From the NCBI GenBank assembly GCA_038503075.1, contig JBCAML010000001.1:3782001-3846000 (forward strand): a stretch of DNA of 64,000 nt. The letters run 5' to 3'. A program made the translations under genes and the position numbers. The DNA comes from Gyromitra esculenta (Eukaryota; Ascomycota; Pezizomycetes; Pezizales; Discinaceae). This document shows, piece after piece, positions 1-10,711 of this stretch; positions within the stretch are counted from its first letter, which is position 1; each line of letters begins with the position of its first letter. The notes under the pieces are model-generated. The model had not been told where the DNA came from and did no database searches. It saw nothing but the letters and a program-made list of their open reading frames with translations.

Positions 1-2026
1 CTCGGTTTGGAGAAGTCACTCAAACACCACGACATTTCTCTCAAATCAAAGCAGACACAAACATAAGCAATATTCTATCTAAACCACGTTATGTGCGGGT
101 TGAAGGAATCGGCTCTGATTTTACTCTTTCAGTGACGGTATCACGTGGCTATTTGTGGTCTAATTCGGGACTGCGAATCATTTTCGTGATGGGAACTGGG
201 ATTGTAAATTTACCCCGTTTTACATTCTAGCGATCTGTTGATAAAAGCCTGCCTCTAACTATGAGGAAGTAAGGGATGAGATCACCTACTTGCTACTTGC
301 TACTTGCGATATATAAATAAAAGTCTAAAAATTTAGAGCGAGTGTACTAGGAATTTGATTGGGTGGTTCTTCAAACATGTGTTGCTCAATAAAAGCCCCA
401 GTCAAACATCTCCCCCCGGCTTTATGACACTCGTTACTCGTAACGAGCGCGTATACAGATACGTTAATCGACGTCTCTATTTAGAGGGCTGTGCCAAGTT
501 ACTGAACCCATAATCTACAGCCTCCGGCGGAATTACTGTACGATTGTGGCAGCTCAGGATCTAAAGCATTCATTGGTCTTCCAGGCTCATCGGAAAGATT
601 TTGGCAGTGGTACTGGCTACCCTACCCTGCCTGGGGCGTTCACATATCAGAGAATGTACCCAGCAACGAGCACGTGCTACGGCCGAAGCCATTGGTCTCG
701 TATTTCTGAACAGCAGGAAAGCAGGAAAGCAACGTACTAAAGCAAGCCTCCCAGACCAACCATAAACCATACGCAACCCAACAGCCAGCGTGGGGTCCAG
801 CGACGAGACCATCCCTCGGCTACGGTTTTCAAGGAATCGTAACGACGAGAGCCTCCCCAGTAAATCCCCCCTCCCACAAAGCCAGTTTACTCCGTGCAGA
901 AAAATAACAACCTTCCTAATTGGGTCAGCCACAATATCCCCTATATCTTCACGAGTGACGTACTATGATGTCAATCCCACTTATTCGTAGCCAACCCGTT
1001 CGGAAACTAGGACAAAGCGTAGTTCTCGTGGTGTATTGCTGCTGACTTCACCTTTGATCCCAACTCGCTCCAAAGATCTCAAAACCCACTAGACGCCCAG
1101 AATCAGCCCTCGAGCCCCTCCAGAATCCAGACTAGAACCTAACTTGGCCCGACATCAGTATTGCGTACATATTAAAACCCAAAACCCGACCCCCGAACCT
1201 CGAACCTTCCTACCCTACCCTACCCCACCCTATTCCTATTACCCATAAAGATATACCCACCAGTAATTCAAGAGTGACAGATAAGCTAGAAAATAGAATG
1301 AAATAAAATAAAATATATACCATATAGAGAGAGCCCTACAAAACTGAAACCCTAAACCCATCCTACTGCATTATTCCGCGCCCCAACCCTAGTTCAAACA
1401 CCCTAAGAGCAGGAAACAGAGTAGAAAAAGAAAAAGAAGAAAAATAGTAATTAGGGACCCACTAGACTAACCTTCCCTTCATTAACTCTCACAAGCCCTA
1501 TCTCCCTATCCTAGCCTAGTCAAAAACAAATATATATATATAACAAAAAAAAAAAAAAAAAAACACGCCAGACAAGTCAACAAGGTATAATACGGAAAGA
1601 AGTATTCATCTCGTCGTCAACGTCGTTACCTCTTGCGTCCTTTCTTCCTTCACCCTACTCTACCCTTGCCCTACAGACCAATACTTCCACAACCCCACAG
1701 AAGCTGATTCAAAGAAAATCCCTCCCCACAAGAAAAACCCAATAAGGAAGTACGAGAAAACGAGTGATCGTCTGTGATCGCTCCAAAAGCCACAAAAAAG
1801 AGACGAAAAGAGACTAAAAGGGAAGAAAAACTCTATGACTACCTGAAAATTCCCACAATGTCCAACATTACTCCTCTCATTCACTTTCAGCTTCTCTTCC
1901 CAGCCAGACTTCAAAAAACAGAAAAACAGAACGAAAAGGAAAAGTAACGATAGTTTTGCTTTTGTACCCAACCCAATCAAACCATACCTACACCAGCTCC
2001 TTTTTTTTTACCCCACCAACTCTGAC
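1..2026. other. Intergenic, no gene supported
   Basis: I see no supportable gene here. The short open frames lack splice structure, domain motifs or conserved composition. A TA run followed by a poly(A) tract lies at about 1530-1563. C/A-rich, CCCTA-type sequence around 1190-1240 and 1340-1400 is low complexity. The right end is the 3' flank of the minus-strand ICE2 gene, whose stop is at 2027-2029. Confidence 0.6.
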
Positions 2027-3492
2027 TCAATCAGTTTTCCAGTGACTCGTCAACGACTCCCCACCCTCGTGATCTCCATGTTTCAGTTCAAACGCATACA
2101 ACACCACTATCCCCAAATTAGTAAAACTACCCCTCTATAGCTCTCTACAGATAATTGATCAAACTTACTAGTAGCTCCAACATTAACCCATCTCCACACC
2201 AACCCACCAACCGGACTCATACCACCCTCCCAGCTCCCAGCCTCCCCGTCCGCAACCTCCAAATGTTGCATCAATAGATGCGTATACACGCTTACGAGTA
2301 TACACGGACTATACCAGCCCAACAGTCGACTCATAGCTTCTCCGCCCCGCACACTCGCGCTGTTCTGATCTTTAACGGCCGGGATAATCTTAGTTGCGGC
2401 GTAAAAGACAAAAAGTCTGTATGCAAGGCTTATGACGACGCTGGGTGTTATCGTGCTGGATGCGGAAATGGCAAAGTTGGCTATTTGGTGGAGGAATGAG
2501 GGGAGGTAAAGGGGGAGCGTGGAGACGATCGAGCTGTAGGAGGCCATAATAAGGGGGGGGAATGGCGGGAACTCGGGTTTATTAGTGGGGATATCGGAGG
2601 GCGTTGAGGGTTTGTAGTCGGTGAATATTTGATACATGCAGAGAACTATGTAGGAGAACTATATCCCAGGAATGTGAGTAAATATGGCCACGGGAGTGCC
2701 GAGTAACAGCTCGTATCTTCACCCGTGATGTTTCCCGGGGAAGAGACTTGGACTAAGAGCTACATACGAGAAGTGACGACTCAATAGGGTTCCCTCTACC
2801 AGAGCCAATACCGTAGGCGCACAAAAATATAGCGCACGTGACCGCAACCCCGATGAGTGAAGCATCGATATTCCCAATCTCAGGAAAAGTTGTAATTCTC
2901 CAGAGGAAGTAAACCGACGAGGAGATGATAGAGCCTGACATGACCAACAACGCAATCTAAAACCAAATCGTCAGCATTTCCCCCAGAGCTTCGTTTTCCA
3001 AACATAATTCCCAGAAACCACCCCTACCATCCAAGTATCGCTCCTATTTCGATTCACTAACCACCTCGAAATCTGGCCCACGGCCTGGATCACCAGGAGA
3101 CTGCAGAAGCCCTCGCACAATTGAAACACCGGTGTCGAAAACGTCAAGAACTTATCCCACGGCACAATGCTCAGACGCTCAACCCAGCCACCACCCCCGT
3201 CGTCGTCGTCTGAGAATTTGTTGAGTGCGAATATCAGCAGCCCAGGCACAACCACCAGATGCTGCAGCACCCCCATGACCGACAGAAACACACGCATTCC
3301 CTTCCAGCACGGCGATGTAGGCGTCAGCATCCGTGCCGTCGACAGCAAAAAGTAGAAGGCCGCCAACGAAAAACTATAGGTGAGGCCGCAGTCACGCCCG
3401 CCCACATCGAAAGCGAGTGGGATCGAGAGTATTATGAGGGAGAGGAAGGTGATGCCGGTGGTCATCCGTGCGGTGAGCCATAGGAGGGACAT
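2027..3492 (-). CDS. ice2: Ice2-family ER membrane protein
   Basis: Four exons: 3492-3028, 2956-2768, 2658-2169 and 2106-2027, giving 407 residues. The three introns have canonical GT...AG ends, and the last has a TTACTAATTT branch region. In yeast, Ice2 is a multi-pass ER membrane protein needed for cortical ER inheritance and ER membrane expansion. The family hallmarks are visible: LSIPLAFDVGGRDCGLTYS near the N-terminus, PVFQLCEGFCSLLVIQA, RWLVNRNRSDTWM just before intron 1, FPEIGNIDASLIGVAVTC in exon 2, and SLAYRLFVFYAATKIIPAV in exon 3. The short last exon ends in SHWKTD, a conserved family terminus, which supports intron 3. Several hydrophobic helices are evident. The start is the first ATG before the first membrane segment. 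The gene is divergent from MYG1 across about 1.3 kb. An acidic/glycine run (DDDDGGGG) in exon 1 is a local low-complexity insert. The family call is near certain; the exact junctions are inferred. Confidence 0.95.
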
Positions 3493-4793
3493 GATTCCAG
3501 TGTTTATAGTAAGGTTGCGGGTTAGCCGCTACCGAGGGGCGGGGGGTTTGGTGAGCCGTCGAGGGCGTGGTGGAGCGTGGTGGAGGGGATCCACGGTTAC
3601 GGGATGGGAGATGATGGAGGGTTTGGCGGGAGATGGGATGGTAGGAAATGGTGAGCAGTGGTTGATGGTGATGATTGAGGGGGGGGCTGGTGAGAGGCAA
3701 GGCTGGTGGAGAGGTGAGGGTTGAGGGTTTAATCTGTTTGGAGAGATGCGAGTGAGTATGAGAGCGGGTATGCGTGAGTATGGGTACGAGTTGGAGGTTG
3801 GGGCTGGGGTTGGGGTTGGGGTTGGAGGGCTAGAGGCTGGAGGTTGAGAGGAGGGATGAGGTAAGTGGAGTGGAGGTGAGCGGAGGCGAGGGGAGTGACG
3901 GATGGGGAGGGAAGGGAAGGGAAGGGAAGGGAAGGGAAGGGAAGGGAAGGGAAGGGAAGGGTGGTGGAAGATGTCTCAGACGGAGGACTGGGAGTGGGGA
4001 GGAGAGCCTATCGAATAGAGCACAGACTCTCCCCCCCACAGCTACAGAGCCTACCAAAACAATCATGGACTGCATATAGCTGCGCAGGAACAGGGAAAAA
4101 GGAAGGAAAGCAGACCACATACCTACCCGAGCCAAGTACAGAACCCAGTCAAGCCTTGTATGTACCTATGATACAATGGTACAATGATACAACGATAGAG
4201 TACCGATAGGTACATGTACTCTACTGCTCTCGTGATAGCTGATCAGGAACCAAGCCCCTCTCCCGAAAACGGAATTAAAATAAAAATTCCCAATGAGCAC
4301 GCGATGGCAGCGTGACTGGTCAGATAGATCTCCGCTGACCTGACTCGAACCCTGAATTCTGTCGGTCGTCTGTCTGCTGCAGTCGTTACCGCAAATTCTG
4401 GGGAATAAAATATGATAAAAGCCCACACCCTTCAGGAAAAGAAAAAAGAAAAAGTCAATCCGTCACCCTGGAAGTGAGGAAAGATGTTGCCAAGTGCCAC
4501 CTATGACCCGATAAGGGATGGATCCGCCGCGAGATAGAGATAAGTTCGTTGGGGCAAAACGGGTCTCCTGTTACCCGGCCGCTGTGGAGGGGTCCCGTCC
4601 CACCTCCATGTTTTCATGTCCTATGGTGGGAAAATGTGAAGAGAGAGGCGTCCTGCATACCCCGCGCTTCTACCCTACCTTTCCTCCCATTCGCCTTAAC
4701 CAAGCATCCCCTTTCCCCGTCCTTCGGCCAGCGTCTTTCGGCCAGCGTCTTTCGGGTTAAATTCATTAATTCCTTTCACTTCTTCCCCGTTAC
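3493..4793. promoter_or_regulatory. Divergent ICE2/MYG1 intergenic region
   Basis: This spacer separates the divergent ICE2 (minus) and MYG1 (plus) starts and must hold both promoters. Its ICE2 side is strongly G-rich on the plus strand, so C/T-rich on the ICE2 transcript strand. It includes GGGGTT-type repeats at 3795-3825 and a pentanucleotide array at 3912-3961. No gene is supported. Open frames here are products of low-complexity sequence. I do not identify specific factor-binding sites. Confidence 0.5.
3912..3961. repeat. AAGGG pentanucleotide microsatellite
   Basis: Ten perfect AAGGG units lie in the ICE2 upstream region, preceded by imperfect GGGAGG. On the ICE2 strand this reads as a CCCTT polypyrimidine run, which may fall in the promoter or the 5' leader. 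Confidence 0.95.
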
Positions 4794-6020
4794 ATGCTTC
4801 GCAGTCTCGTCAGAATGGCTTCCGATACCGTTTCTAAACGTTTCAAGACTACACCTTTGCGTATCGGTACCCACAAGTTAGTCCTCCTCCTCGCACTTTA
4901 CTTCGCTATTGGTGGCGATGATACAATTGCTGACATCTTTCTAGTGGATGCTTTCACGTATGCTTCCCCGGATATCCAGCGACGGGTGCACGTGAACATG
5001 GAGATGCTGATAACCCGAGTATTTAGGCGGACGAGGCGTTGGCTGTCTACATGCTCCGTCTTCTCCCGGAATACCAAGACGCTACCGTCACGCGATCCCG
5101 TGACCCTACCGTCCTCGAGGAGTGTGATATAATCGTCGATGTACATTCCCCCCCCGTATTTCCTGGAACGAGTCGACACTAACACTCCCCAGGTCCAAGG
5201 CCAGTACGATGGCATCAAGCACTTCGACCACCACCAACGCACCTTCAGCGAGACCTTCTCCCCAGAACACAAGACCAAGCTCTCCTCCGCCGGTCTAATC
5301 TATAAGCACTTCGCGCGTAACATAATCTCGCAACGTCTCTCCCTACCACCCACTTCCCCATCCACCGACCTTCTCTACAACAAGATCTATAACGACTTCA
5401 TTGAAGCCCTAGATGCAAACGACAATGGTATATCCGCATACCCATCTACAGTCACCCCAGCCTTTAACGATAAATCCATTTCCCTCCCCTCGTTGATCAA
5501 CTCCTTCAACCCCGCATGGAACGAACCCAACGACTCCACAGTTGAAGACACGCGCTTCCTCTCCGCCAGCACCCTTATCGGCGAGACGTTTATTCGCAAG
5601 CTCGACTTCTACGGCAAGAGCTGGCTGCCGGCGCGGGACCTTGTGGTTGCTGCTGTGGACAGCAGACTCGAATATGATGCTGCGGGTCGGCTGTTAGTGC
5701 TTCAACAATCAATTCCATGGAGGGATCATTTATTCACGCTAGAGAAGGAGCGAGAGATAGAGGAAGGGAAGGGGCCCCTGTATGTTCTGTATCCTGATAG
5801 TTCAGGGAAAGGGTGGAGGATTCAGGCGGTGCCTATCAGTAAGGACAGTTTCGAGAGTAGGAAAGCGTTGCCGGAAGCGTGGAGAGGGGCTCGTGATGAG
5901 AAGCTTAGCGAGATAACGGGAGTGCCTGGTGGTGTTTTCATACACGCTAACGGGTTTATTGGTGGGAATAAGACATATGAGGGTGTGCTTGAGATGGCGA
6001 AGAAGGCATTGGAGTTATGA
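4794..6020 (+). CDS. MYG1: MYG1-family DHH-like exonuclease
   Basis: Four exons: 4794-4876, 4945-4957, 5027-5140 and 5193-6020, giving 345 residues. Exon 2 is only 13 nt. Skipping it would destroy the conserved motif, whereas including it restores [20 protein letters not shown] across three junctions. The DHH-type metal site is at residues 82-84 (KHFDHHQR). The C-terminus [17 protein letters not shown] is typical of the family. Characterised MYG1 is a 3'-5' RNA exonuclease that acts in nucleus and mitochondria and links ribosomal and mitochondrial RNA processing; the local role is inferred from the family. The first in-frame ATG (4794) adds MLRSLVR before a second ATG at 4815. That short basic hydrophobic extension could contribute to mitochondrial targeting, so 4815 is the alternative start. 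The last intron (5141-5192) is 52 nt with a CACTAACA branch site. The gene is convergent with QCR7, 420 bp between the two stops. Confidence 0.95.
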
Positions 6021-6440
6021 GGGATGGTTACAGAGCTGTTGATGAATTTTCAAAAAAGAAACTCTGGGTTTAAGGGATGAATAAAATAGAAAAATTACAC
6101 TCGCCTCCCCCGACGCGCAGGAGTGATTTTGTATGATGCAAATGAAACGTTTCGAAACACTCCAAATCTCTCTATACCAACAGAGCAAAAAGAACCACAG
6201 AGGGAAAAAAAATTAACATTGAAATTCCACCCACCCTCTTCAATTCCCAAGAATACTAACAACAAAGTTGATACCAAGAATTCCACAACAGGATATTTCC
6301 TCGCCTAGGTATAAACTTTTTTTCTCTCTCCCTCAATCCCTTCCCTCCACCAAACCATCCCTCCATCTATATCCTCCCATTCAGTCCCATAAAAGAAAGA
6401 ATCCATCCAATTGGTTTTCATTCCATCTCGAAGAGTCCAA

Positions 6441-6968
6441 CTACTTCGCCTTCGTCAACGAATCAAGCTCGTGCCTCTCCGCAATCTCGCGCTCAACCTC
6501 TTCAATGTAGGGCGACAGATAACTGACGTCCTGCTCCGGCTTTGTCTGTTCTTCTATCGGGAGGACGGTGTGTGCGAGCGAACACTATTTCATATCAGTA
6601 CTACCCCAACAAAGGTGAGGGTGAGGGTGAGGGTGAGGGTGATATACCTGCATAGCACGTCTCATGCGGAACATACGGTCGTAGACAACCTTTGGTGGAA
6701 GCCGTGCAATCGCTTCTTGGACAACATCGTTTTCTTCAGTAATCAGGTCGTCGGCGCTGTTTCCCCCCACCATATATATTAGCTATCGGGATTGGAGCGG
6801 TGTGATTTTGAGGGTATATAGGGAGGAGGTAGGTAGGGAGGAGGTGTCTTACACAAGCCCGATTTTACGGTATCCGGATAGATCTGCGTATCTATTTGCC
6901 ATTGGCTTCACGATGCGCTGCAGCCATGGCCGGGAGAGAAGCGCCTTTGAGATCTGAGGTGGTGGCAT
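6441..6968 (-). CDS. qcr7: Ubiquinol-cytochrome c reductase subunit 7 (Qcr7, 14 kDa)
   Basis: Three exons: 6968-6853, 6756-6648 and 6584-6441, giving 122 residues, the usual length for this family. Qcr7 is a small matrix-side subunit of mitochondrial complex III that contacts cytochrome b and is required for assembly. Diagnostic segments are RPWLQRIVKPMANRYADLSG and YRKIGL in exon 1, then DDLITEENDVVQEAIARLPP and YDRMFRMRRAMQ in exon 2. Exon 3 has the charged C-terminus (SYLSPYIEEVEREIAERHEL then DSLTKAK). The introns are canonical. Intron 2 (6585-6647) contains a hexanucleotide array. There is no cleavable presequence, as expected. The family assignment is essentially certain. Confidence 0.97.
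6614..6642. repeat. GGTGAG hexanucleotide repeat inside QCR7 intron 2
   Basis: Four perfect GGTGAG units plus a partial fifth lie wholly within the 63-nt second intron of QCR7. On the transcript strand they read as CTCACC, adding a pyrimidine-rich tract just after the donor. Confidence 0.9.
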
Positions 6969-8644
6969 TTTCAATATGCTGTTTTATTCAATTCGCAGGG
7001 ATGGGGTGGATGAGTTGGTTGGTTATGGTGGTAGTGGTTGGTGGGGGGGGAGAAGAAGATGGGGTTTAAGGAATGAGAGAACTTGCCGGGTTCTTCTTTG
7101 GACCGGCAGATTGTGGAACGGGGCGGGGTAGATCGGGGCACGGTGGAGCCGAAAATTTCTCGTTCTTAGTTTTGCGTAATCGCTATCTGATCGATCGGAT
7201 TGGTTGGGGTTAGGGTTAGGGTTTGCGTGCTATTTACTAAGCACTCCTTCAGTCTGGGGTTAGATGCTGATACAGTGATTATAGAAATAGGGAAGACACA
7301 TTGGGGTGTATTAGGAGGCCTGTAGCTTCAATGCAAGCGGTGTACCGTAATCGAGTGATCTTTTATGACTAAGTACAAGACAAAGTTTAAAGGCATGAAG
7401 GGCTTGCCTCCAACAAATCGAGATGCTAGAGAAACATTTCAAAAAGGAGAGTTTACTTGCTTAATTCCGTCAAACTACAATCGACTGTATGTAGCGCATA
7501 CCAAGAAATATCTTGAAGGGCATCCTAGATGCTGTCAAGTGGACGCCATGGATCCAGAGCCTACTCGCTCTGATCACTAGTGCAATTCTGAAATAAGTAA
7601 ATGTAGATCACAGACCCTGTAGATTAGCTGATCGTCCAGGTCGAGTCCATCACAGGTTTTTTTCTTCTAGTTATTTACATCTCAGGATTTATCACAGGAA
7701 TGATAATTTCGTACTTGTGCTTGCGTAGCAACTTCTGATCTTATCAGATCGTCGATATCTACTTATTTCAAAATTGCAAACTTACAGTGGTAAAAAGGGA
7801 AGAGTAAGAACCCTTCACATGTATAAGACGAGAGTGAGAAAGTTTCCATACTGTGCAACTACGCTGCTGTAAGTGTAATATTCTCCGCTATAGCCCACAT
7901 GGCTTCCGGGGATGCTGAAACACCGAACACTATATGTGCTATACAATGGAGCTCGTAGTATTTCCGTTGTATCATCCACACTACATCAATTCCACCTCCA
8001 CTATTGCCACCTCATCAGTTTCCAAGGGTGTCGAGCACTAGAAACTCACCTTCAAGGGTAGCTATAAGTCATATGTAAATAATCACCGACCCAAAAAATT
8101 TACTGTTCCACGGCCATAAAACACAAACCCATGCGTATGCTGTAGTATCTCAATGATGTTCCATGGCAGTTATCATTTAAACTCTTATACAATAGATTAC
8201 TGTGCTAATTCCAGCTAAATTCATACTAAAGTCAACTAGAATTACTCAGTTTTACGATATACATGTATACACATTAAGAAGGTTGTATCCCGTATATCAA
8301 GCAAGCAGTCCCAGCTGCAGAAACCTGACCATAATTATGTCGCTAAAATAGCCAAGGCTACCTGCCTACATGTAACTATAGATCGATATTAATAGTAAAA
8401 TCCAAGCCACCAACCCTGTGGCCAGGTAATCATATTGGAGCCATTAATAGCATAAAGCTCGAACATAACACAAACAAAAAATTAATATATTAGGTTAGAG
8501 AAAGAGGCCACGTTCGTCAATTACTGGTACGTCGGTTTGATATAAAGTCACCCGCCCAGCATTTAACTATGCCATTAATTCCATACGCTTTTCCTAACCC
8601 CAGAGTACTGCTACTACCCCTACTACCCCCACTATACACTAGAA
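6969..8644. other. Intergenic region upstream of QCR7
   Basis: The first few hundred bases are the presumed QCR7 promoter. A short telomere-like GGGGTTAGGGTTAGGG stretch is at 7206-7224. The remainder (about 7300-8600) is A/T-richer sequence with no gene I can support. The plus-strand open frame at 7365-7580 matches no family I know. Confidence 0.5.
7206..7224 (+). repeat. Short telomere-like TTAGGG stretch
   Basis: GGGGTTAGGGTTAGGGTTTG is about two and a half copies of the standard fungal telomere repeat, inside an internal intergenic region about 240 bp upstream of QCR7. Confidence 0.7.
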
Positions 8645-9400
8645 ATGAAGGTTGAAACCACGAGCAAAATCTCTACTGGCGCCTACGTTATCCGCAATAT
8701 ATCAAACGATGAAGTCCTTCATTTAGATATGACAAAGCGCCTGGAATTCGATAGCCATCCAGTAATCACCCACACGCAAGACGAAGAACCACACAGGGGA
8801 GAATAAATCTAGTGGATTGAACCGCTGTCAGGAATAGATTTCCCCTCTTCCACGGTTTACTCGATTACAAATATTCCCGAGAAGTCTCTAGAAATAGCAG
8901 AACAAGGTGAGCAACCAAAAAAAATTCAGAGAGCGCGTGATAGCTACGTATATATACAGATTGTCACCTTTGCTAATTCTATAGCGACGAGTGACCTCAG
9001 CAGATCCCTCAGAATATATTCAATGGCTGGTAAACTAGCTAATGATGGCTGAGACTAGATGTGGAAATTTCGAAAATTCGCGGAGTAAGTTATTCACATA
9101 CATACGACTCTCCCCATATACCCTTCACAGCTCACTAAGGGGCTAAATTTTCTTCACCTCAGCCGCAAATCCACTTACAGCATATTCAACCTATCCAACA
9201 ACCGCCTAGTCAGCCTCTATGGCACGTGCACTGGAGCTAGTAATACGTCTCAAGAAACACTTGGAGGCCATAGTACAATCGAGGAGCATTGGGAACTAGT
9301 TAGCCCTAAAGTCTTCGTTCCTTCGGGATGGTTCCAGGTTCAAAACCAAGAGAGCGGAGATTTCCTCAGCCACAGATATCCCCAAAGTCTTTCAACCTAA
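8645..9400 (+). pseudogene. Relic of a beta-trefoil (ricin B-type fold) lectin-like gene
   Basis: An opening ATG begins TGAYVIRNISNDEVLHLDM, which resembles the start of fungal beta-trefoil lectin domains. The frame breaks at two stops (8804-8806 and 8810-8812), right before a Trp that would sit in the QxW position. Further pieces with the same fold signature follow: STVYSITNIPEKSLEI, then SADPSEYIQWLVN and a stop, then YSIFNLSNNRLVSLYG and EEHWELVSP. The last piece is GWFQVQNQESGDFLSHRYP, ending at TAA 9398-9400. Intron-like GT...AG intervals may separate some pieces. This is a non-functional remnant of a carbohydrate-binding protein of unknown role. The fold call rests on motif resemblance only; I see no catalytic domain. 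The breaks make an intact protein from this locus unlikely. Confidence 0.6.
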
Positions 9401-10711
9401 ATTTAGTAGAAATGCTAACTTCTCCCTTATAGATCTCATCCAGAACCGCCCACGGGCCCAGATGCTGTTCAAAGGTTGGGTTATGATTACCAATACTCTT
9501 ACCCTTATCTACATGCTTTCTAGTACCTACTAATACCCTCGAAGATTTCTCAACAGCCAAATCAGTCAGCGAAACTACATGTAGTAGCGAGGCTTAAGCC
9601 ATGATCAATCCGTGGGACCAGGCGAAGGTAAATGATTCCTGAGTTTTGTGATTTTTATTGTGTGCATGGCTCCTGTACGATCGAAGTTTGATAATTCCAT
9701 ATACATTCATGTATCTATTTTTACAAATTCCGACCATGCTTTTATAATATGTTTATATCCCGCAATTGACTCGCCTCCAGGAATGTACGTGTAGTTTGCA
9801 AAGCCGAATGATGTGTGAGAAAATATGAACCCCGCTACATAAAATGCTTTTAGCAGTCTGAAGAACGTCTCTTTCCCATAAAAAAATAGGTTTCAAGGTT
9901 CATCGAGCTAAGAGTTCTAGATTGCTCTCTTATATATCACTTAGTAACTCCAGCTAAACTTATATCCACGGGTCTATTATAAACACAAGAGGTTAAGTGC
10001 ATCACTCAAGATATATCATCGAGTGCACCGGGAAGAGATCGCCTTACAAAGCATATAAAAACAGCACATAAAAGTCTCAGTGTTGTTACTGTGCGCGCCT
10101 TGGCAGCTTCAGCCAATCAAACACAATAGTCTAGTAAATATCATATAGGTGCAGCCAATCAGACATAAGTTCCCAACCAACTTCGCCACAACAGGCAGAT
10201 CGATCTTGTATGGTGGATGACTAGTCCTATGAGCGACTGCCTTCCCGCACACAACAAATATTTACCAGCACATCGCGCAACCCTCCCTCTACAGCTTCGA
10301 ACTATATCTTGCGAGGCACGCTGCCAAAACTCACTTTAAAACCTGCCAAACCCCAGCATCCATCGAGTTGAATGGTAAACAGCCTCACAATCATCCACGA
10401 GTTGGCAGCTATTCATGATGCCGAGGAGGCACGACGCCATCCCACCTGTAGTCCTCAAAGGTCGCTACTCACGTACTTCTAGCAAAAACACAAAATTTGA
10501 ATTCAGAAACCAACTAAATAAAAATCACATAAATTTTTTTTACAATAACGCTCTACTGCCAAGTCATGTTCATACACACATTGCTTTCCGCTCCTAATTA
10601 CGCTCCACAGATAAAATAAAGCAAAAGAAACAGCCAATGCATACCCCCCCCGAAATTCTACATCCTCGAAATCCTACACTCCTCAATTCATTACACCCCT
10701 CTTAGCATAGT
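9401..10711. other. Intergenic, no gene supported
   Basis: This is A/T-rich sequence between the lectin relic and the 3' end of the PCS60-type gene. The small open frames have no recognisable features. The last about 100 bp is the presumed 3' UTR of the minus-strand ligase gene. Confidence 0.5.

Noticed and set aside
570..932. 120-codon minus-strand open frame near the left edge
   Set aside because: No recognisable family or splice continuation; composition looks like a chance frame.
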